DNA of 64,000 bases from Halorubrum depositum (GCF_007671725.1 NZ_VCNM01000002.1:1322342-1386341); one strand, 5' to 3'; numbered from the stretch's first letter, positions 25,568-34,689 are shown. The notes: generated from the letters alone by a model not told the origin. Program-made: numbers and translations.

Positions 25568-26056
25568 GTGTTCGAGACTCACCTCGACGCGACGTACGCG
25601 TGGCTCGGCCTCGCCGCAGTGAGCGTCGCGACGGCCGGCGTCGCCGCGACGCTCCCGGCGTCGCCGCCGCCGGACGCGGCCGGTGTCGCACACACGATCG
25701 AGACGGTCGCCGACGGGGAGTACCCCGCGACGGCGGAACACGGACTCGCGGCCGATCGACTCCGTCTCACGCCTCGGTCGATCTCGCTCGACGGCGACGG
25801 CGGAAGCGCCCGGGCGCCGCTCCACGGGCCGCGGATAACGCCGGTCCCGCCCAGCGTACGGGGCGGTACGGATAACGACCGCCTCCGACGGGTGCTCGAC
25901 GGCGTCCCGCCGGACGCCGCGTTCGACGACCCCGACGGGCTGGCCGCGGCGGCGGAGCGCGCGCGGAACGCCGACCGCGGGTGGCGACCGGCGCCGGAGC
26001 GGCTCACCGTGCGGCGAGTGCATTACGGAGGGGTACATGTCACGCTCGTCGGGTGA
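25568..26056 (+). CDS. Single-helix anchored protein (DUF7283-like), pilus-like locus
   Basis: A 162-aa protein starting with GTG: a short VFETHLDATYA leader, a hydrophobic helix at residues 11-31 (WLGLAAVSVATAGVAATLP), then a soluble domain of about 130 aa. The layout resembles a minor pilin. A gaccgtttaaatacc box lies about 25 nt before the start, so a second promoter may begin here within the locus. Its 3' end overlaps the next gene by 20 bp. The DUF name is from memory. Confidence 0.65.
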   Translation: MFETHLDATYAWLGLAAVSVATAGVAATLPASPPPDAAGVAHTIETVADGEYPATAEHGLAADRLRLTPRSISLDGDGGSARAPLHGPRITPVPPSVRGGTDNDRLRRVLDGVPPDAAFDDPDGLAAAAERARNADRGWRPAPERLTVRRVHYGGVHVTLVG

Positions 26057-26477
26057 GCCGTCCGACGCCCGGAGCGGGACCGCGGACCGCGCCGCGGTCG
26101 AGCCGCTCGCCGCGCTCGTCGCGGTGCTGGCCGTCGGAGCGGCGCTGGGACTGTACGCCGTCGCGCTCGACGACGCGGCGGTCGATCGGGACCGACCGAG
26201 CGCCGAGACATCCCTCGACCGGGCCGAACGGGCGGCGACCGTCGGCAGCGTCGTCGAACCGGACCGGCTCCGCGACGTCGACGCGTTCCGATATCCGACG
26301 ACGGTGACGGCCAGCGCCGACGGGAGGACGTGGCGGATCGAGTCGGGACCGAACGCACCGGAGGGTGCGGCGGTCGAGGGCGACGATGCGACCGCGGTCG
26401 CCGAGCGGCCGGTGACCGTGCGAGTCGGCCCGGGGCGGAACGTCCGCGGGACCCTTCGCGTGGTGGTCCGCCGGTGA
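26037..26477 (+). CDS. TadE-like anchored protein (DUF7285-like), pilus-like locus
   Basis: A 146-aa protein. After a charged 20-aa leader comes DRAAVEPLAALVAVLAVGAA, a helix with Glu at the position just after a small residue, reminiscent of the conserved Glu in pilin and TadE/TadF-type pseudopilin helices. The remaining 95 residues are a small beta-rich domain ending in RTLRVVVRR-like strands. It overlaps both neighbours. A pseudopilin role is inference from helix pattern and context. Confidence 0.65.
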   Translation: MSRSSGEPSDARSGTADRAAVEPLAALVAVLAVGAALGLYAVALDDAAVDRDRPSAETSLDRAERAATVGSVVEPDRLRDVDAFRYPTTVTASADGRTWRIESGPNAPEGAAVEGDDATAVAERPVTVRVGPGRNVRGTLRVVVRR

Positions 26478-27160
26478 CGAGCACCGTGCTCGACGTGACG
26501 GTCCTGCTTCTCTGCGTGTCCGCGAGCGTCGTCGCGCTCGGGGGCGTCGGCGGGGATGCGGGGACAAACGGACCGACCGCCGACGAGACGGCCGATCGGC
26601 TGGTGACCGAGACGGTGACGGTCCGATACCGCGCCCCGGGAGCGGCGAACGACACCCGGACGGTGCACGCGACGCGCGCCGAACTGCTCGCGCTGCTCGT
26701 CGCAGGACGCGGAAGCGACGACGACCGCGCCTCGCGGGACGGCGAAGACGTCGCCCGAGACGCGTTCGAGTCGCGGGCGACGGAGGCGGTCGCCGCGGAA
26801 CTGGGCGGTCGGACGCGGATCGACGCGACGGTTCCGGCGGCCGCGAACCGGGAGCGCGGGCCGTCGAGGTCGACGTCCGACCGACGCGTTCCGAGTCGCC
26901 GACCGACGCGGCGAGGGGCCGGCGCGGTGGCCGTGTCCGGCGGGCCAAACGCGCCGCGACCGCTCCGTCTGGATACCGTGCGCACCGGGAGCGCCGGGCC
27001 GCGAACCGAAACGGATCGACCGACGGACCGGGTGAAAACGGTCGCCGCCGGCCCCGAGCCGCCGCGGAACGCCGACGTGGCGACGGCGGTGGTCACGCAT
27101 CCGGCGCCGGACCCCGCCGAGGCGGAGGGTCCGATTCGGATCGTCGTGAGGAGGTGGTGA
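26474..27160 (+). CDS. Single-helix anchored protein (DUF7284-like), pilus-like locus
   Basis: A 228-aa protein that starts with GTG overlapping the previous stop (GTGA). The helix begins almost at once (TSTVLDVTVLLLCVSASVVAL), followed by a domain with alternating strands and an Arg/Pro/Thr-rich low-complexity middle (RRVPSRRPTRRGAG). The very short leader and immediate helix again suggest a pseudopilin-like subunit. It ends EGPIRIVVRRW, nearly the same closing pattern as the preceding protein, so the two may share a fold. Confidence 0.62.
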   Translation: MTSTVLDVTVLLLCVSASVVALGGVGGDAGTNGPTADETADRLVTETVTVRYRAPGAANDTRTVHATRAELLALLVAGRGSDDDRASRDGEDVARDAFESRATEAVAAELGGRTRIDATVPAAANRERGPSRSTSDRRVPSRRPTRRGAGAVAVSGGPNAPRPLRLDTVRTGSAGPRTETDRPTDRVKTVAAGPEPPRNADVATAVVTHPAPDPAEAEGPIRIVVRRW

Positions 27161-30100
27161 GCGTGGCGAACCGCGACGGAGCGCCCGCTCGCGACGGACG
27201 GCGGTTCACGGTCGACGAGCGGGCGCGCGTCCCGTTCGCGCTGATCGGCGTGCTGCTGCTCGTGACGAGCACGGCGTACGCCGCGGGGATCGCGGACCAA
27301 GGACTCGTCGGCGAGGACCGGAGCGTCGAGCGGGCCGTCGAACGCGTCGACGCCGACGCCACCGCCGCGCTGCGGGCCGCGGCGCGCGACGCGGCGCACG
27401 ACGCGGCGCGAGAACCGGTGACACGGGCGCCCGAGACGGGCGCCGCGGCCGGAGCGGTTCGCGAGGGATCGGCCTTCGCGGACGCGTTTCGGATCCGGCT
27501 CGCGGTCGCCGGCGCCGACGCGCTCTCCGCGGTCGACGCCGAGATCGGCTCGGTGAGGGCGACGGCGTCGCTGCCGGCGGTCGAGGACCGGCAAGACCTC
27601 GCGTCGGCCCGCGACCGCGTCCGCGTCGAGCCGGCGGCGAACGGGACCGCGACCCGGGTGACCTTCGAGGGGGTCGCGACGACCGCGACCCGGAACGGGC
27701 GAACGGTCGTGAACCGCACCGTGGACAGGACCGTCGTGGTGGCCGTCCCGACGCTCGCCGCCCACGAGCGGACGGAGCGGTTCGAAGAACGGCTCGACAG
27801 GGGGCCGGTCGAGGGACCGGGTCTCGGTCGACAGCTCACGGCGAGCCTCTATCCGATGACGTGGGCGAGGGGGTACGCGCAGTACGCCGGGGCGCCGGTC
27901 GAGAACGTCCTCGCGAACCGACACGTGGAGCTGTCGACGAACGCGGGGCTCGTCAGGACCCAGCGCGCCGTCTTCGGGACGAGCGATCCGGACGCCCGCG
28001 GCGGAGTCGCCCGGGCCACGGCGCGCACCGGGGTGAGCGACCTCCTCGCGCCCACCGGGGTCAAGGAAGCCTCGTGGACCGACGCGGTGCTCGGGGCACC
28101 GACGCCGACCGGTACCGCCGCGTCGCGAGCGGGCCCCGGAGGGGACTCGAACGGAGAGACGAGCGAGGACGACGCGTTCGAGGTGAAACGAAACCGGACG
28201 GAGGAGGAGACGCCGGTTCCGATCGGACACGCGGCGGACGTCGGCGCGACTCGCGTCCACGACGACCTCGACGAGGTGATCGGGGGCGCGTACCGGGTCG
28301 AGGCCGACGTGGCGACCGCGACGGCGCAGGTCGCGGACGGCGGGCGGCTCTCGCCTCCCTCTCCGGACGGCGCGGCGGCCGGCGAGTGGGAACGCGTCGA
28401 CGCGTCGCGGTCAGAGCGCCTGGAGGGCGTCTCCGGAAGCGATGTGCCGCGGGGAATCCCCGCGGGTACCGTCGACCCCGGGGAGCCGGTCTCGTTCGGT
28501 GACGCGACCCGCGAGGTGACCGTCGAACGCACCGCGACGGCGACGTGGGAGCGGGAAGTCGTGGAGCGGGGTCCGAACGGGAGCGTCGTCGACCGCACCG
28601 TTCATCGGACGACCACGAGCGACGAGGCGACGGACCGCTACCGAGTCCGCGTCTCGGTGACGGGGCGGCACGCGCCGAGAGGCGGCGCACCGGACCGGCC
28701 CGCTGCGACGTTCGGGGCGGCGAGCGCGACCGGCGTCCCGGACCTGCGAGAGACGCCGGCGGCCGCGCGCTCGGCGCTCGGGGTCGACACGGCGACCGGG
28801 GTGGACAGCCTCGCGCGCGACGCGGTTCAGGGCGGCGACGTCGGCGATTCGACGGTCGTCCACGGGTCGCCGTCGGACGCCGGACGGGACCGCGTGGCGG
28901 CGGACGTCGCGGCGCTCGCCGCCGAGGTCCGGGAGTTCGAGACCGACGCATCGATGGAGGCGGCGGCGGTCGGCGAGGCGGAGCCGTACGCCGACCTCGC
29001 CGATGCGGTCCGCGACCGACGCGCGGCGCTCGTCGACGCGCCGGCGACGTACGACGGCGCGGCCGATCGGGCGCGGGTCGCCGCCCGCGCGACCTACGTC
29101 GACGCCGTCATCGAGGAGCTGGAGGCGGCCGCAGACGATCGCGAGACGGCGACTGACAGCGTGCTCGACGGCGTGAACGATGCGTTCGGCGGCCCCTCCG
29201 TCGGCGAGGCGATCGCCGCTCGCGAGGCCGCGAAGGATCCGGGCACGTACACGGTCGCCGACGACGGCCCCGGGGGAGCGGTGACCTTCTCGCCGCGGGG
29301 GTCTCCGGGGTACCTGCCGCGGACGACGGTCGAGGGCGAACGGGTGGACGCCGCGGAGGACGGCTCGACGCGGCCGCTCGCCGTCCGCAACGTGAACTAC
29401 GCCACCGTCCCGTACGGCGAGCTGTCGAGCGGGATCGTGGACCGGATCCTCGGCGCCGGCGACACCGTCCGGATCGGCACCGCCGGGCGGGCGCTCCTCC
29501 TCGCCGACGAGGCGCTGGCCGCGGACGAGGATCCGGGGCTCCGCAACGACCGGGACGCGCTCGCGGAACGGGTCGGCGGCTCGCTGCGCGAAGTCGACCG
29601 CCAACTGGAGGGCGTACTGCGGGACCGGACCTCGCTGTCGCGGGAGGAACGGCGCGACGCGGTCGACGAGGCCGCCGCGTCCTACGGCTCGGCCGGCGAC
29701 AGAGCGGCCGCGGTCGGCGAGGGCGAGTACGCCGAGCGGGTCGCCGCCGAGGCCGCGGCCGCCGGCTCGCTCTCGGCCGCGGCGGAGGCGTCGCTGGCCG
29801 CGCACCTCCGCGTCGCGACGCGGAACGCGGCGGGTCGAGACGACGTTCGGGTTCCGACGCGGATCGTCGAACCGCCGACGAAGGGCGCGCGGCTCCTGCC
29901 CAGGGACCGCATGGAGAAGGCGATAGAGAAGGAAGCCGCGCGCGCCGGCGGGGCCGCGACGAGGGAGCTGAGCGAGAGGGCAGCCGCGGAGCTCGGCGAG
30001 GAGTGGTCGCTGAAGCCCGCCCGGAGCGTCGGTGCGGGGCTCCCGGTCGCGCCGGTGCCCGGCTACTGGGTGACGACGGTGAACGCTTGGCGGGTGCAGG

Positions 30101-30399
30101 TCCGCGGGGAGTACCCGCGGTTCGCGCTGCGCGCCGACGTCGGCACGCCGGGCGAGCCGTTCGAGTACGTCCGACAGGAGGGCGACGTGACGATCGAGAT
30201 CGACAGAGAGACCGTTCGGCTCGGCTCGACGGAGCCGGTCCGATTCGAGACGGGGACCGTCGTCGCGGTCGCGGTGCCCGCCGGCCCGCCGGGAGTCGGC
30301 GACGTCGACGGAGTCCGTGACGAGCGCTCGGCCGGGTGGCCCTGTCCGGGCGGGGCGGAGGCCTCGGACCGAGGGGAAAAAGCGTGCGCGACTCCGTGA
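27157..30399 (+). CDS. Large extracellular protein with N-terminal anchor (DUF7286-like), pilus-like locus
   Basis: The largest protein of the locus, about 1080 aa. A 20-residue charged leader is followed by DERARVPFALIGVLLLVTST, one hydrophobic helix, and then a very long acidic Ala-rich extracellular region with no further helix. This matches the logic of a TadG-like tip or adhesin component, but that role is inferred. Three in-frame GTG codons compete as starts (27154, 27157, 27163). 27157 overlaps the previous stop as GTGA, while the upstream GGAGG suits 27163. The C-terminus is short and polar. Confidence 0.68.
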   Translation: MSVANRDGAPARDGRRFTVDERARVPFALIGVLLLVTSTAYAAGIADQGLVGEDRSVERAVERVDADATAALRAAARDAAHDAAREPVTRAPETGAAAGAVREGSAFADAFRIRLAVAGADALSAVDAEIGSVRATASLPAVEDRQDLASARDRVRVEPAANGTATRVTFEGVATTATRNGRTVVNRTVDRTVVVAVPTLAAHERTERFEERLDRGPVEGPGLGRQLTASLYPMTWARGYAQYAGAPVENVLANRHVELSTNAGLVRTQRAVFGTSDPDARGGVARATARTGVSDLLAPTGVKEASWTDAVLGAPTPTGTAASRAGPGGDSNGETSEDDAFEVKRNRTEEETPVPIGHAADVGATRVHDDLDEVIGGAYRVEADVATATAQVADGGRLSPPSPDGAAAGEWERVDASRSERLEGVSGSDVPRGIPAGTVDPGEPVSFGDATREVTVERTATATWEREVVERGPNGSVVDRTVHRTTTSDEATDRYRVRVSVTGRHAPRGGAPDRPAATFGAASATGVPDLRETPAAARSALGVDTATGVDSLARDAVQGGDVGDSTVVHGSPSDAGRDRVAADVAALAAEVREFETDASMEAAAVGEAEPYADLADAVRDRRAALVDAPATYDGAADRARVAARATYVDAVIEELEAAADDRETATDSVLDGVNDAFGGPSVGEAIAAREAAKDPGTYTVADDGPGGAVTFSPRGSPGYLPRTTVEGERVDAAEDGSTRPLAVRNVNYATVPYGELSSGIVDRILGAGDTVRIGTAGRALLLADEALAADEDPGLRNDRDALAERVGGSLREVDRQLEGVLRDRTSLSREERRDAVDEAAASYGSAGDRAAAVGEGEYAERVAAEAAAAGSLSAAAEASLAAHLRVATRNAAGRDDVRVPTRIVEPPTKGARLLPRDRMEKAIEKEAARAGGAATRELSERAAAELGEEWSLKPARSVGAGLPVAPVPGYWVTTVNAWRVQVRGEYPRFALRADVGTPGEPFEYVRQEGDVTIEIDRETVRLGSTEPVRFETGTVVAVAVPAGPPGVGDVDGVRDERSAGWPCPGGAEASDRGEKACATP

Positions 30400-30441
30400 G
30401 TCGACCGCAGCCGTTTTGAGAGGCGCCGACCGAGGGCGACC

Positions 30442-30930
30442 ATGTTTCACGAGGTCGTCGAGGGCGGGACGGCGTCCGGTGTCGGTACGGGCGGGAGCCC
30501 CGACGCCGGCGAGAGCACCGACGCGGACGGGGACGAGGTGACCCCGGCCGCGTTGCTCGCGGCGTTCGAGGCGATGGTGCGCGAGTCGGTGACCGAGGCC
30601 GGGAGCGAGCGCGTCGTCGACGAGACCGGCGTCGACGAGCCGGCCGTCGAGGCGGCCGCCGCGGGCGACGCGGCGGATCTCGGCGTGACCGACGCGGCGG
30701 CGATCGTCGCGGTGACCGCCGACCGCGACGCCGACGCGCTCGTCGCGGAGCTGCGCGACCACCTGCTGATGGGGATGGCGACGGCGGTGCTCGACGTCGA
30801 CACCATCGCGGCGGCGATCGACGCGGACCTCACCGGACAGGAGGTCCAACAGGTCCTCGAGGGGCGCGCGGGGATGACGCTGGAACAGCTCGCGGAGGTC
30901 ATGGCGGTCATCGAGCGCCGCAAGCGATGA
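30442..30930 (+). CDS. DUF5791-like haloarchaeal protein
   Basis: A soluble acidic protein of 162 aa beginning MFHEVVEGG. It has an Asp/Gly-rich spacer, then a mostly helical domain with AALLAAFEAMVRESVTEAG and a C-terminal GMTLEQLAEVMAVIERRKR helix. I recognise it as a conserved haloarchaeal family of unknown role (DUF5791, from memory). It overlaps the following epimerase gene by 4 bp (ATGA), so these two are cotranscribed. Confidence 0.72.
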   Translation: MFHEVVEGGTASGVGTGGSPDAGESTDADGDEVTPAALLAAFEAMVRESVTEAGSERVVDETGVDEPAVEAAAAGDAADLGVTDAAAIVAVTADRDADALVAELRDHLLMGMATAVLDVDTIAAAIDADLTGQEVQQVLEGRAGMTLEQLAEVMAVIERRKR

Positions 30931-31847
30931 GGGTCGTCGTCGTCGGCTGCGGCTACGTCGGCCTCGAATTGACGGCGCAGCTCGCCGAGCGGGGACACGT
31001 GGTGACGGGCGTGCGGCGGTCGGACGCCGGGATCGACGCCATCGAGGAGATCGGAGAACAGATCGACGGCGGCGGCACGGTGGACGCGGCCCGCGCGGAC
31101 GCGACCGACCCGGCGTCGATCGACGCGCTCCCCGACGCGGACGCCGTCGTCTTCGCGGCCAGCTCGGGCGGTCGCGGCGCCGACGCGGCCCGCGAGGTGT
31201 ACGTCGACGGCCTCCGGAACGTGATCGAGGCGTACGCGGCGCGGCCGTCGCCGCCGGACAGGCTCGTCTACACCTCCTCGACGGGCGTGTACGGCGACCA
31301 CGACGGCGCGTGGGTCGACGAGGAGACGCCGATCGACCCGACCACGGAGAAGACGCGAGTCCTCGCCGAGGCGGAGCGGATCGCGCTCGAGGCGGGCGAC
31401 GACGCCGGGATAGACGGGACCGTCGCCCGGTTCGCGGGGCTGTACGGACCGGACCGGTATCGCCTGGAGCGGTACGTCGAGGGGCCCGTCACGGCGGGGT
31501 ATCTCAACATGGTTCACCGGGACGACGCCGCGGGGGCGATCCGGTACCTCCTCGAGGCGGACCGCGCGCTCGGCGAGGCCGTCGTGGTCGTCGACGACGA
31601 GCCGGTCGACAAACATGCGTTCGCCGACTGGCTCGCCGACGAGTGCGGCGTGCCGCGGCCGGAGAAGCGGTCGAAGGCCGAGCGGATCGCGGCCGGCGAC
31701 CTCTCCGCGGCCGCGGAACGGCGGATCCGAACGAGCAAGCGCTGTTCGAACGACCGCCTGCGCGCGCTCGGCTACGAGTTCGCCTACCCGACGTTCCGCG
31801 AGGGGTACCGCGACGCGGTGCGGTCGTTCCGCGCGGCCGAGGAGTAA
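30927..31847 (+). CDS. NAD(P)-dependent epimerase/reductase (extended SDR, YeeZ-like)
   Basis: Rossmann-fold protein of 306 aa. The N-terminal dinucleotide motif is VVVGCGYVGLELTAQLAERG (residues 4-23). YTSSTGVYGDHDG and the following ETPIDPTTEKTRV are typical of atypical SDRs of the YeeZ/epimerase group. The usual YxxxK pair is not obvious, as in other atypical SDRs. The substrate is unknown. It is translationally coupled to the DUF5791-like gene. Confidence 0.82.
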   Translation: MRVVVVGCGYVGLELTAQLAERGHVVTGVRRSDAGIDAIEEIGEQIDGGGTVDAARADATDPASIDALPDADAVVFAASSGGRGADAAREVYVDGLRNVIEAYAARPSPPDRLVYTSSTGVYGDHDGAWVDEETPIDPTTEKTRVLAEAERIALEAGDDAGIDGTVARFAGLYGPDRYRLERYVEGPVTAGYLNMVHRDDAAGAIRYLLEADRALGEAVVVVDDEPVDKHAFADWLADECGVPRPEKRSKAERIAAGDLSAAAERRIRTSKRCSNDRLRALGYEFAYPTFREGYRDAVRSFRAAEE

Positions 31848-31926
31848 GCGACCCCCGAGCCCGACGTCGTCTGTCGGTCGGAACAGTAACGAACCTTCAT
31901 GTGGGGGGAGGGAGTCTCGGGGACAC

Positions 31927-33102
31927 ATGTGGAGCCTGAGCGCGACAGACGAGCGGCTCTCGCAGGCGGGGACGCTCGCTCGAGAGAACCCGGAGCTGAC
32001 GGCGGTCGCGGTCGTCGTCGCGCTCGTCGCAGTCACCGGGGGATACCTCCTGTTCCGCGCCCGCTGGACGAGCGGCGTCCGGTTCCGGCGACTGCTGGCC
32101 GACCAGGACGAGATCACGGTGCTGATGCACCCGAACCCCGACCCGGACGCGATGTCGTCCGCCCTCGGCGTCGCGTCGCTCGCCTCGCAGGTCGGCGTCG
32201 ACGCGACGGTGCAGTATCCCGGACAGATCCGCCATCAGGAGAACCGCGCGTTCCGAACGGTGCTCGACCTAGAGCTCGAGACGATCGAACACGTGAGCGA
32301 CCTCGCCGCTGAGTCGGTCGTACTGGTCGACCACAACGAACCGCGGGGGTTCGCCGGCGCGGACGGCGTGCTCCCGATCGCGGTCGTCGACCACCACCCC
32401 GGCGACGGCGCGGGAGAGCGGTTCACCGACGTCCGCACCGACTACGGCGCGACCGCCTCCGTCGTCGCCGAGTACTTCAAGGAGAACGACGCGACCCCGG
32501 TCCCGCCGGACAAGCACGCGAGCGAGACCGACAGCGACCTCACCCTCCCGACGGACACCGCGACCGGACTGCTGTACGGGATCCTCTCCGACACGAAACA
32601 CCTCACCGTCGGCGCGAGCGAGCCGGACTTCGCGGCCGCCGCGTACGTCTACCCCGGCGTCGATCAGGACCGCCTCGACCGCATCGCCAATCCCGCGGTC
32701 GACGCAGAGGTGTTGGAGGTGAAGGCGCGCGCCATCGCCGGGCGCCGCGTCGAGGGCTCGTTCGCGGTGGCCGACGTGGGCGGCGTGAACAACGTCGACG
32801 CGATCCCGCAGGCGGCCGACGAGCTGATCCAGCTCGAAGGGGTCAGCGCTGTCGTGGTGATCGGCGAGCGGGACGGGACGGTCCACCTCTCCGGACGCTC
32901 CCGGGACGACCGGGTCCACATGGGCAACGCGATCGAGTCGGTGCTCGCGGACGTCGAGAACGGCGACGGCGGCGGCCACTCGCGGATGGGCGGCGGGACC
33001 GTCGCACCGCGGATCGACCCGACGGGCGAGGACGGTCCGAAGGCGGTCGACCGGGACGAGCTGGCCGACGCGCTGTTCCGAGCGATGGCCGGCGACGTGT
33101 GA
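31927..33102 (+). CDS. Membrane-anchored DHH-family phosphoesterase
   Basis: A 391-aa protein with one helix at residues 24-44 followed by a DHH/DHHA1 phosphoesterase. Motifs are HPNPDPDAMSSALG, VLVDHNEP and the DHH signature VVDHHPGDG, with the DHHA1 domain at the end (GGGHSRMGGGTV). The family hydrolyses short oligonucleotides (nanoRNase) or cyclic dinucleotides. Membrane tethering recalls GdpP-type c-di-AMP phosphodiesterases, although the PAS and GGDEF domains are absent. c-di-AMP exists in haloarchaea, so that role is plausible but unproven. Confidence 0.87.
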   Translation: MWSLSATDERLSQAGTLARENPELTAVAVVVALVAVTGGYLLFRARWTSGVRFRRLLADQDEITVLMHPNPDPDAMSSALGVASLASQVGVDATVQYPGQIRHQENRAFRTVLDLELETIEHVSDLAAESVVLVDHNEPRGFAGADGVLPIAVVDHHPGDGAGERFTDVRTDYGATASVVAEYFKENDATPVPPDKHASETDSDLTLPTDTATGLLYGILSDTKHLTVGASEPDFAAAAYVYPGVDQDRLDRIANPAVDAEVLEVKARAIAGRRVEGSFAVADVGGVNNVDAIPQAADELIQLEGVSAVVVIGERDGTVHLSGRSRDDRVHMGNAIESVLADVENGDGGGHSRMGGGTVAPRIDPTGEDGPKAVDRDELADALFRAMAGDV

Positions 33103-33175
33103 CCGTCGTCGGGGAGCGGGGAGAGGCGCGGCGTCGGGTGCCAGTTTTTAATTGTCGGGCCGCGGAGTGGGCGGT

Positions 33176-33307
33176 ATGAACCTCGATATCCCGACCGACG
33201 ACGGCTGGCGCGCGCTCGCGGGCGTCGGCGTCGGCTACGCGCTCGCGACCGGGCTGGTCTTCCTCCTGCTGTTCGCGGTGCCGTACCTCGTCGTGCAGGC
33301 GTTGTAA
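33176..33307 (+). CDS. 43-aa single-helix membrane protein
   Basis: A tiny protein MNLDIPTDDGWRALAGVGVG followed by a hydrophobic helix (residues about 16-41) and ending VVQAL. A TTTTTAATT box at 33146-33154 lies about 26 nt before the ATG, supporting a leaderless transcript and a real gene. No family is recognised. It converges with pan. Confidence 0.6.
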   Translation: MNLDIPTDDGWRALAGVGVGYALATGLVFLLLFAVPYLVVQAL

Positions 33308-33334
33308 GCGCGGAAAACCGGAGTGTAACCGGGA

Positions 33335-34549
33335 TCAGGCGAACGCGAGCGAGTCGTCGGCGCCGCTCTCGTCGTCCTGCTGGAGCTTCTCGTGAGCCTC
33401 GAGGAAGTCGTCGAGCGTGACCTCGGTGCGGTCGTCGCGGATGGCGAACATCCCGGCCTCCGTGCAGATGGCCTTGATGTCGGCGCCGGACGCGTCGGGG
33501 GTCATCTCGGCGAGCTCGTCGAAGTCGATGTCGCTCGCGAGGTTCATCTTCCGGGTGTGGATCTGGAAGATGATCTCGCGGCCGTCGGTGTTCGGCTTGG
33601 GCACCTCGATGAGGCGGTCGAACCGGCCCGGGCGGAGGATGGCGGGGTCGAGCATGTCGAAGCGGTTCGTCGCGGCGATGATGCGGACCTCGCCGCGCTC
33701 GTCGAAGCCGTCCATCTCGGAGAGCAGCTGCATCATCGTCCGCTGGACCTCGGCGTCGCCCGACGTCTTCGAGTCCGTCCGCTTCGAGGCGATCGCGTCG
33801 ATCTCGTCGATGAAGAGGACGGCGGGCTGGTTCTCGCGGGCGACCTCGAACAGGTCGCGGACGAGCTTCGCGCCCTCGCCGATGAACTTGTGGACGAGCT
33901 CGGAGCCGGCCATCTTGATGAACGTCGCGTCCGTCTCGTTGGCGACGGCCTTCGCGAGCATCGTCTTCCCCGTGCCCGGCGGGCCGTACAGCAGGACGCC
34001 GCTGGGCGGCGTGATCCCGACGTCCTCGAACATGTCGGGGTGTTCGAGGGGCATCTCGACGGTCTCGCGGACCTCCTGCATCTGGTCTTCGAGTCCGCCG
34101 ATGTCGGCGTAGGTGACGTCCGGGGAGTGTTCGACCTGCATGACGCGGGCGCGGACGTCCGTCTCCTTCTCCAGCTTCTTCACGACCGAGAGGGAGTTGT
34201 TGACCGCGACCCGGTCGTCGGGGTCGAGCTTCTCGCGCATCTCCGCGGTGATCTCCGTGAGTGCCTCCTGGTTGTTGCCGTGCTGTTTGATCACGGCCCC
34301 GTCGGGCGTGATCTCCTGGACGGTCGCCACGAACAGCGGGGACTGCTTCAGCTTCTTGTTCTCGTGGGTGAGCCGCTCGAGCTTCTGCTGGTACTTGTTG
34401 TTCTCCGCGTTCGCGTCGAGGAGCTTGTCGCGCATCTCCTCGTTCTGCGACTCCAGCACGTCGAGCTCCTCCTGGAGGGACTCGATCTTCTCCTGTCTCG
34501 ACGCCGACCCCTCGTAGGGCATCTCGACGTCGTCGACGGTGTCAGTCAT
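33335..34549 (-). CDS. pan: Proteasome-activating nucleotidase PAN
   Basis: AAA+ ATPase of 404 aa that unfolds substrates and feeds them into the 20S proteasome. The order is an N-terminal coiled coil (residues 16-68), an OB subdomain (70-135), and the AAA module with Walker A GPPGTGKT at 189-196, Walker B LFIDEID, and sensor AATNRFD. The C-terminus is DDSLAFA, with Phe where the canonical HbYX docking motif has Tyr. It is monocistronic, with an HTH gene divergently placed at 34690. Confidence 0.96.
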   Translation of the reverse strand: MTDTVDDVEMPYEGSASRQEKIESLQEELDVLESQNEEMRDKLLDANAENNKYQQKLERLTHENKKLKQSPLFVATVQEITPDGAVIKQHGNNQEALTEITAEMREKLDPDDRVAVNNSLSVVKKLEKETDVRARVMQVEHSPDVTYADIGGLEDQMQEVRETVEMPLEHPDMFEDVGITPPSGVLLYGPPGTGKTMLAKAVANETDATFIKMAGSELVHKFIGEGAKLVRDLFEVARENQPAVLFIDEIDAIASKRTDSKTSGDAEVQRTMMQLLSEMDGFDERGEVRIIAATNRFDMLDPAILRPGRFDRLIEVPKPNTDGREIIFQIHTRKMNLASDIDFDELAEMTPDASGADIKAICTEAGMFAIRDDRTEVTLDDFLEAHEKLQQDDESGADDSLAFA

Positions 34550-34689
34550 TGTCCGTAATAAGGCGTCTCGCGCGTAAGAGGTTTCGGGTGGGGGAGAGTA
34601 GAGCGAGACGAACCGACGGAGTAATTCCTAGTGGTAATTAAACAGGATAGTAAATATTATCTAACGGCATGAGATAAGGCTAGGTACGC

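Noticed and set aside
20570..30930. Calling the locus a classical type IV pilus operon
   Set aside because: No protein in the run has a standard class III signal with a prepilin-peptidase site; the pseudopilin-like interpretation is kept as inference only.
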